DNA from: Amphibalanus amphitrite
Lineage: Eukaryota; Arthropoda; Thecostraca; Balanomorpha; Balanidae
Assembly (NCBI RefSeq): GCF_019059575.1
Contig: NW_024881673.1
Location: 248,001-312,000, forward strand
Direction: 5' to 3'
Length of the DNA stretch: 64,000 nucleotides
A program made the position numbers and the translations under genes. This document shows, in pieces, positions 57,557 through 64,000 of the stretch. The notes below the pieces were generated by a model. That model saw only the letters and a program-made list of their open reading frames with translations, made no database searches and was not told where the DNA came from. Numbering within the stretch: position 1 is the first letter of the stretch; every line of letters starts with the position of its first letter.

Positions 57557-57997
57557 ATCACCACACCATCCTGCCTGCGGCTCTGGGACTCGGTGGTGCT
57601 AGCCCGGCTATCTGCCGTCCTTCCTGCCGGCCGCAGCTGCGGCGGCACGGTCACCCTTCCTGTGTGGTGGCGGCGGTTTGGAGCAGCGCTATCGGTGGAG
57701 CGGAAGGGCAGCTCACGATTCGTCACCGTCTTTGTCCGTGGCCTGACCGGCTCGGCTCGCTGGCTGGCTCCACGGTGGATTGTAGGCGCAGGTTCCAATT
57801 CTTCAAAAGACAGTGACCAACAACTACCTATAGGGTGTGAGTGTGCTCTAGCACGCTTATTGCTCCAGCGTCGCCTGATGTTCATTGTTTCACAGGAAAC
57901 GTGGCCTGTACGTACTCCAGATAATGCATCAACTGACATTCAAAGTTGGACGTTGTTGCGTAAGCAGCAAAGTTATTTTAGTAAGCACATACGCTAA
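57557..57997 (+). CDS. Possible exon, protein unknown
   Basis: After the acceptor-like ACCTTTTTTTAG a frame stays open for 147 codons. The first 78 codons (LRLWDSVVLARLSAVLP...) have GC-rich third positions like the cGLR exon and a hydrophobic-basic pattern that looks protein-like (WWRRFGAALSVERKG, FVTVFVRGLTG); after about 57790 composition drops to background. No family is recognised and no donor is obvious. It may be a terminal exon or a gene relic. Confidence 0.3.
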   Translation: MTTPSCLRLWDSVVLARLSAVLPAGRSCGGTVTLPVWWRRFGAALSVERKGSSRFVTVFVRGLTGSARWLAPRWIVGAGSNSSKDSDQQLPIGCECALARLLLQRRLMFIVSQETWPVRTPDNASTDIQSWTLLRKQQSYFSKHIR

Positions 57998-58466
57998 AAA
58001 CATCTCCCGACATAGTCAGCAATGCACACTTCCGCCACTCCGAGCCGCCGTGCCGGTAGTGCGGCTGACCCCCCCTACACTACCCCCCCCCCCTGACAGT
58101 GGAGAGGACCGTGTGTCAGCTCCACGACTGAGGACGGTGTCAGAGACCGGACACGGTCCACATATTCACACCCTCACCGTCTACATACAGTATACACTGA
58201 TAATGTGTGTGAGGGCCGTGTCCCGATGGGCGCGGATTATGGCCTCCGTGTGGAGTGGGATTGTCGACCGGTCACCGACACATATATCCGGGTCCGGATT
58301 CTACGGCCCATCACCGCGTCCATTTTATGGCCCATCACCACGTCCGTGATGTGATCTACTTTTAGCTCTCTGTCGTCAGCGTATTATTACCAATCACACA
58401 AAACAAAACATCCAGAGCCGACCCCCACTCCCCCCTCGGCCCGCCGGGGTGTCATGTCTGGTACTG

Positions 58467-58521
58467 TGACGTCACTAGTGTGTGTGTGTGTGACGTCACA
58501 CTAATCAGACTAGTGACGTCA
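58467..58521. promoter_or_regulatory. Cluster of three CRE palindromes
   Basis: TGACGTCA occurs at 58467-58474, 58491-58498 and 58514-58521, separated by a short (GT)n tract, with a fourth at 59120-59127. The region is outside the TTAA elements and beside GC-rich DNA, so it may be a promoter. Confidence 0.35.
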
Positions 58522-59205
58522 CTGGGTGACCGACTGACGAGTACGACGCTCGGTCAGACGCTCCCTGTCAACGACCATTCACAAACAGCGGCCCAGTGAC
58601 TGCAGTCGGACACCGGTTCATACATAGTCAGACTACTCCAGATTATACAGTGTGACCAGTTTGTACAGTCTATGTCGTAACGGGTGTCACAGGGAGAGTC
58701 CACAGTCGCTAGATATGACACCTGGTGTTCCCATAAAACAGCGGCCATGCTATAAAACGAACAGCTGCCGATCAGGAGACAACAGTTGTGAAGGAAGGAA
58801 TATTATTTGGGTCACCTGTTTTGCAGTGTCGTCGAATTCAATACCTATTAACAAAAGTCACTACTCACTTTCGCTTATCTTGTTCAGTTGGGCTGCTTTC
58901 TTCGACATAATAAGAATACGTTGCCTTTTACAGCTCACAGCGATTCTGTGACTAGATCCTTGTTACAATAGATCGCTAAGAACATGGAGTATTGATCACC
59001 AACAGGTGGTGCCTCCCCGTTACCGGTGCACCGACAATCTCCCGGTCTCCCCGGCCGCTCACAAGTCTCTCACGGTGGAGGTTCGTGAGAGCCGACACGG
59101 CCGTGACACCGCCGTGTGATGACGTCACACGGCGCGGCTCCCGGGCCCGCTCCGTTCGGGAGCCGCTCCGGGACACTGCTCGGAGCCGCTCGGCTCGGCG
59201 GTGGA

Positions 59206-59248
59206 CTCGGCTCGGCGGTGGCCCGGCGCCCATCACCGCCGAGCCGAG
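59206..59248. repeat. 15-bp GC hairpin in a CpG-rich patch
   Basis: CTCGGCTCGGCGGTG (59206-59220) pairs perfectly with 59234-59248 around a 13-base loop. It lies within GC-rich DNA at 59000-59370 where frames are open on both strands, probably because of composition. Confidence 0.7.
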
Positions 59249-61142
59249 CCGCGCTGACGCCGGCTGGTCAGACGCGTCGAGCACGACGCATCGATACCAT
59301 CGAGGGGGAGCGGGGGGGGGGACACCGTGTGACTGCGAGGTACCGCCGTGTACGGGGATGAGACGAGACATGAGCCGGACCCACCGACCTCTACAGTAAC
59401 CTGACCTATATATGTACAGGGACCCGCAGTTGCTACTGTACACATATATTACCAATTTAGAATTGTGCTATTATTTGCTAAGTGCTGGCCATTGGAGAAA
59501 TGAAATGTAGCGCAAAGCATGGAGGAATAACACATGTTTGCTCCTAGGACGTATGTTTTGCATAATTCCTCTTACCGCAACAGATATTCTCCCAAAACTA
59601 CAATCGTGCTATTTTTCCGTGCCGGTTGCCTCCCCAGAGCCCGTCCTTGGTATCGCCTATAGCTTCCGTTCCCACTACGTGAATGAAAGCCACGTGACTA
59701 CTACACGTTTGCGCTCAGTACTAACACACCTAGCCCGAGGGCCGGTCCGTAGTGGGGATGGGTAGAACGCCAGAGCTCCAGCGCAGTGGAGGTGGTGGTG
59801 GCCCGTATCATAAAGAGGCAATTGTAAGCAGAATTACAATTGCCGCAGTATGATATTATGATAAAGTTTTCTTTGAATGTATTGATTGACAAGAAAGTGC
59901 AATGCTTATCAGATATAATAAAACGGTGTCCAAGGCCTTGAAAGAACTGTAAAACATATTCAGCAACGTATAAATTTATGATGCAGGCCATGACCTTTCA
60001 CCTTGCCTCCGGGGAGGACCGCTCAGGAAGCCACATACCGAACGAATCGAGGTCTCGCAGCGCGGCGGCAGACGAGGTGGATAAACTATCGCCAGATCTT
60101 TCGGTTACTTATGTTTCCAGAAGAAGGGGGAGGGCTGTTTTAACCCACTCACCAATCCTTTCCTTATTAACTTATAGCTTACCGAAAAATGCAACCCAAT
60201 GGTGGCCGTCACGAGATGTAGCGAATAGTGCCTCAGCCAGAGTAAACTTTAAGCATTGGAATTCAGACCAGTGATCCTGAAGCATTATTTTATTTTTGTC
60301 GTGCATAAGCTGGGATGACGTGGGCCAAGTTAATTGCGAAGAAACGGTTTTAGTTTCAGAACATTTCTGAGGCAAGTCGCGCCAAATAGTAGGTATACGT
60401 TTGTTGCAAAATGTCAAATAGAATGTTGACGGCTATCCAGATGATGAAATTTATTTGACACAAGAAGTCAAAAAGTGGCATCGTTCGTCATCCTGCACAC
60501 CTATAAATCGATTCGTCACCTCGGTTCGAGCTCAATAGTTCTTTTCGCGGATGATCGGGTTTCGTTTTTAGGGGGGGGGGGGGCAGTTAATGAGCCAGCA
60601 GCCACCCTCCCCAGTCCCCCCAACAATTGTTGACAATTATTGTATGGCCTAAAATGCCCTCAATTGTGTTACGTAGGTATTTGGGGCTCTCAACTTCGAT
60701 TTGTTAAAGTTATTTGTCTATTCATTATAAAAGCTGTCAAATTTGCCGTATCATTAAACTTTTATTGAGTTTGTATTTCACACTTATCTAAAATGAACAA
60801 TTTTATCACTGGCCTCTTTTATGAATGGATGGTCGCATGAATGAACGAATGAATAGCTCTACATCATTTGAGCACCAGCTGAAATCAATCCTAAAATTTA
60901 ATCTACCAGTCTGCAACGAAAAGGTTTAAAAACCAGTGCAAGTTAGGTGCAGTTACTAGTCTATGCCGTTTTTATTAAGTGTCTCATAGCTCCTTAATTT
61001 TGAGCCGCTTCTCTCACGATTCATTTTATGTGGTGCTTATATTGTTCAAGAAGTTATAGTATTCGAGCTCGTTGGTCTTAAAAACTTCTATCGAAGTAAA
61101 TGAAAGTGCTTCGGGCTTCGGCACTTAAAAACCAATCGATAT
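59249..61142. other. Low-repeat DNA without a supported gene
   Basis: A 98-codon plus-strand frame at 59978-60274 has no recognisable motif. A G12 run is near 60571. The rest is AT-rich and featureless to me. Confidence 0.4.
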
Positions 61143-62189
61143 TTAACCCTCACCCATTTAGGCATTTCTTTTCAGCGTCTTACATGTAGCGGAGGGGCGT
61201 AGAAACCCTCAGCCATTCGGCCCTTGATAAAAAGAGCCAGTGCTTCGCTGAAAAAGCGAAAAGAAAAAAGAGTGAGCTGCTCGTGACGAGAGAAATCCGA
61301 TGATTTGAGGGTCCTGGTCATCGCTGACGAGAGAAAGCCAATTATTTTTATGTCCTGGTCAATGTTGAGATCCTAGGTCATTGGTTGACCTCCCAGATCA
61401 GGTTAATAACCCAAAGGCACGGAAAATTGGGTCCTGCTAGAATTTCTACAAGTGAAGTTTGCTGGGACTTGGCTCGCTTCTGACTCAGAATTTGCACTTG
61501 CTTTGATCAAAGATGATGTATCAAAGCATTTGAAGATGATGTATCAAAGCATTTGGGGTAGGACGGGTCACGCCAGATCACCCATTAGGCGTTCTGCCGG
61601 CTATCCATAGAATGTTAACCAGCACTTACAGCCTTGCAACATTCGCATAGGCACTATAACTGATACCTAAGAATGCCTAGTTTTCAAATGCAAAAATGGG
61701 TGCTAAATTTCAAACCAACACTTCCTAAAAACCACAGTAAAAAGGTGTAAATTTAAGAAAGTTAACCGAGATCATTTCAAGTAAATGACCTTAACCTGAA
61801 TTTCACGTGACCTTGGCACCCACAACAATCAATGAGACAAATATTAGATAGTATATTTCACATGTTGTCACGTCCCTAATTACGAAACGACTATGGAAAC
61901 ACACAGAAGATGTGCGCTGACTTTCAATTGCTATTCTGGCCTGACATGATCTTGAGAAAAATAATCACAGGTTAAAGGTAATTTTGTTCAGGGATTTAAA
62001 ATTCTCGAAGAAGATGCAAAAATGTGCATCTTTCTGACTATGTAATTTTCCGGGAAGTTGTAAAATTGATTAACTCCAGGGCACCAAAGAATCGTCGCAA
62101 TCCTTCGCTTTGCCGCGATTTATTGGTGAAAAACAGGGGGCGCGGTCTATTTACCTCTACTTACAATGTATATGTGTGGTGAGGGTTAA
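61143..62189. mobile_element. Old, diverged TTAA element, 1047 bp
   Basis: It runs from TTAACCCTCACCCATTTAGG to GTGGTGAGGGTTAA. Interior half-sites and hairpins are largely eroded, in contrast to the other copies, which marks it as an older insertion. Confidence 0.65.
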
Positions 62190-62740
62190 TATTCATTTCA
62201 TCTGTGTCGATGAATGTGCAACAATTTCTTCATGAACTGAGACCAGTCCATATGAGTATGTTTTTCTCACGGTCAATGACAATATAAAAAGAATGCGAAT
62301 AAAACCAAACGTTTCGGACAAAAACGTGCCTTCGTCAATGCAGTGGAGAAAAATAAGTGTAGGGCTAACATCGATGAGAACTGTATGCGGCACCGTCTCG
62401 GTCTGGCCAGCCGGGTTGCCGATAAAATACACAAATGTTAATAAGCTTCCATGATGTGTTTAAAAAACTGCTGAACATATATCTTAAAAAAATAAAGATA
62501 ACTACTTCATCGATTTAGTCGAAAGAAAACATGTATGCCAGTTACTTATTCCTTGCCACTGACGGAGACTTTTTTGTGCGTAACGTCTGGTTTTATTCGT
62601 ATTGTTATTGTATTGTCATTCCCTGTGAGAAAAAGGATAACTCTTCAGTTAGTAACCATAAGAGCGAAACAGCTTAATGTAACACAATTCACTGTGTATA
62701 AGAAACCTATAAGTCCCTAAAAAGAATCCTTTACAGCTTT
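62190..62740. other. Unassigned AT-rich DNA
   Basis: Two facing, partly similar segments (ACGTTTCGGACAAAAACGTG at about 62309 and its diverged inverse near 62580) suggest a decayed repeat. No gene. Confidence 0.35.
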
Positions 62741-63922
62741 TTAACCCGCGCCGGGCCGGTGCTCTGAGATTCCGCGCCGGGCCGGGGGGCGTGTCTGAAC
62801 ACCCCCCCCCCTTCTAACTCAGCTCCTGGGCCACGTAGCGACACGCGGTAAGCGGCAATCGAAAGAACGTCCAAAATAAGGACGAAAACACTTCGGTCAT
62901 TTTTTGGGTCAGGTCAAAGGTCAGGTCACCAGAGGTCACCAAAGGTCAAATGTCCACTATTTCAACATTTTGGAAACTGCCAACGGCTATCTCGGGAACC
63001 GATAGAGCTACAGCGCCGCGGAAAAGCGCATTCGATAGCCCTTTTACAGACCTTTCTGAGTAATGTTCTCAGATTTGACCTCAGGTCAACGGTTTAGCCT
63101 CCAGGGGGCAAAAACTCCAAAAATAGTCGTTTTTACGAAAAACGTTTTTTCGGCAATAACTTTTGACTCAAAAGAGTCATGACATTACTTTTGCCGCCAT
63201 CGTGTTTCTCTCGTCGAGACGCGTCGAATGAACTATAATTTGACCTTGAAAGGTCAACTTGAAAATTTGACCTCAGGTCAAGGTCATGACCTGACCGGAA
63301 AAGGTCATGTTGCATATCAGTCGATCCGCAACGTTGAGCCGAACACATCTAAGGCGTTTTCAGCGCTCTAGCACGTCTCTATCAGAAGTTATTAGCGAAA
63401 AACTGTTAGATTCTGTTCGTGACCTGAGATGACCTCGGGGACATAGCGAGGGGTCACAGTTGCCATTTTCCGGTTCAGTGTGTCCATTTTACGTACATCT
63501 CGATGTTTGAGAGTGTCTAGAATAACGTTCGTGCAAAACAGACGCTTTTCAATTTTCTCCCATTGACTTATAATGGAGAGGTCGCAAAATTGACCTGACC
63601 TTAGGTCACCGATATCAAAATTCCGAGATATACATTTTATAGATATTGTTGCTCTAATCAATCGCTGAAAGTTTCAAGGCAATCGATCAATCGGTGTAGC
63701 TATGACGAGCATTCTTATTTTTTCTGAGGTGAGGTCACTTGGCGTGACCTGGTGACCTGACCTAAGGTGACCTGGGTCTGAAATTTTCACAACATGTGCG
63801 GGAAAGATGCACGAACAGGTGTGCCAAAAACGGCGGCGCTCCGCGCCGCCGTTTTTGAGATATCTGCGAAAAACCGCAAGGGGGGTGTTCAAACACCCCC
63901 CCCCCGGCCCGGCGCGGGTTAA
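62741..63922. mobile_element. TTAA element, 1182 bp, close copy of 20278-21419
   Basis: It runs from TTAACCCGCGCCGGGCC to CCGGCCCGGCGCGGGTTAA and retains the GGCGGCGCTCCGCGCCGCCG palindrome that the other copy has lost. Confidence 0.9.
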
Positions 63923-64000
63923 AAGATACAGCTTATATAGCTTAGGCATACAATTTTTTTCTGCATTAAGATAATATTCATTTATCTCCACAGAATATGG

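Noticed and set aside
59000..59400. Arg/Ser-rich ORFs on both strands
   Set aside because: Open because of very high GC content; no codon bias, splice sites or motif. Treated as a CpG-rich patch.
10436..63922. Small ORFs within the TTAA elements
   Set aside because: They are short, do not keep frame between near-identical copies, and show no transposase motif.
1..64000. LTR retrotransposons or integrated viral sequences
   Set aside because: No long terminal direct repeats, gag/pol/integrase frames or viral proteins were seen; the only reverse transcriptase is of non-LTR type.

Overview
The window looks like nuclear DNA of an arthropod, possibly a crustacean (inferred, not proven). The support is an uninterrupted run of about 29 copies of the arthropod-type telomere motif TTAGG (24889-25036), intron-bearing genes with GTGAGT donors and TTTCAG acceptors, and very dense nested eukaryotic DNA transposons. 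I see no prokaryotic feature, CRISPR array, rRNA or convincing tRNA gene.

Coding content is sparse and mostly on the minus strand. The clearest gene is a 692-codon exon at 46254-48330 for a Mab-21/cGAS-like nucleotidyltransferase with an intact GSS...DxD...D catalytic set, that is, a cGAS-like receptor (cGLR) candidate. Far downstream on the same strand are a 255-codon coiled-coil exon (17583-18347) and a terminal exon with a bipartite basic motif and a stop (17151-17350). All three exons join in phase 1, so they could form one gene with a 28-kb transposon-filled intron, but this is untested. At 3057-15657 nine short GGT/CCA-rich cassettes are flanked on the minus strand by conserved splice signals; two of them overlap plus-strand ORFs with signal-peptide-like starts. 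A 5'-truncated CR1/L2-like reverse transcriptase lies at 54047-55255.

Most of the rest is mobile DNA, and much of it can be delimited from target duplications and paralogous empty sites inside the window. (1) TTAA-flanked, TTAACCC...GGGTTAA elements of 0.9-1.2 kb (piggyBac-like MITE architecture) occur about 20 times, often as chains sharing one TTAA. Their interiors are packed with AGGTCA/TGACCT and TGACGTCA motifs and carry G-run/C-run hairpins near each end. (2) Six hAT-type elements have perfect 8-bp target duplications; several carry degenerate GGCC-rich minisatellites, one is filled with TGACTCA and one with GATTGA. (3) Four elements have TA target duplications and GGGGTAA-like terminal repeats whose downstream word differs in each element. 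(4) There are two further long-TIR elements and a foldback structure enclosing the telomere-like array.

Layout: 1-2.6 kb transposon remains; 2.6-17.1 kb splice-flanked cassettes and tandem repeats, split by two large nested insertions (4680-8905 and 9540-14760); 17.1-18.4 kb coiled-coil gene; 18.8-24.2 kb nested TTAA elements and minisatellite; 24.3-25.4 kb telomere-like foldback; 25.9-41.8 kb nested transposons; 41.8-42.7 kb exon-like low-copy DNA; 42.7-45.8 kb TA element; 46.3-48.3 kb cGLR exon; 49.0-56.3 kb a second copy of the 34279-38456 hAT element with four further insertions; 57.4-61.1 kb low-repeat DNA with CRE-rich and GC-rich patches; 61.1-63.9 kb two more TTAA elements.
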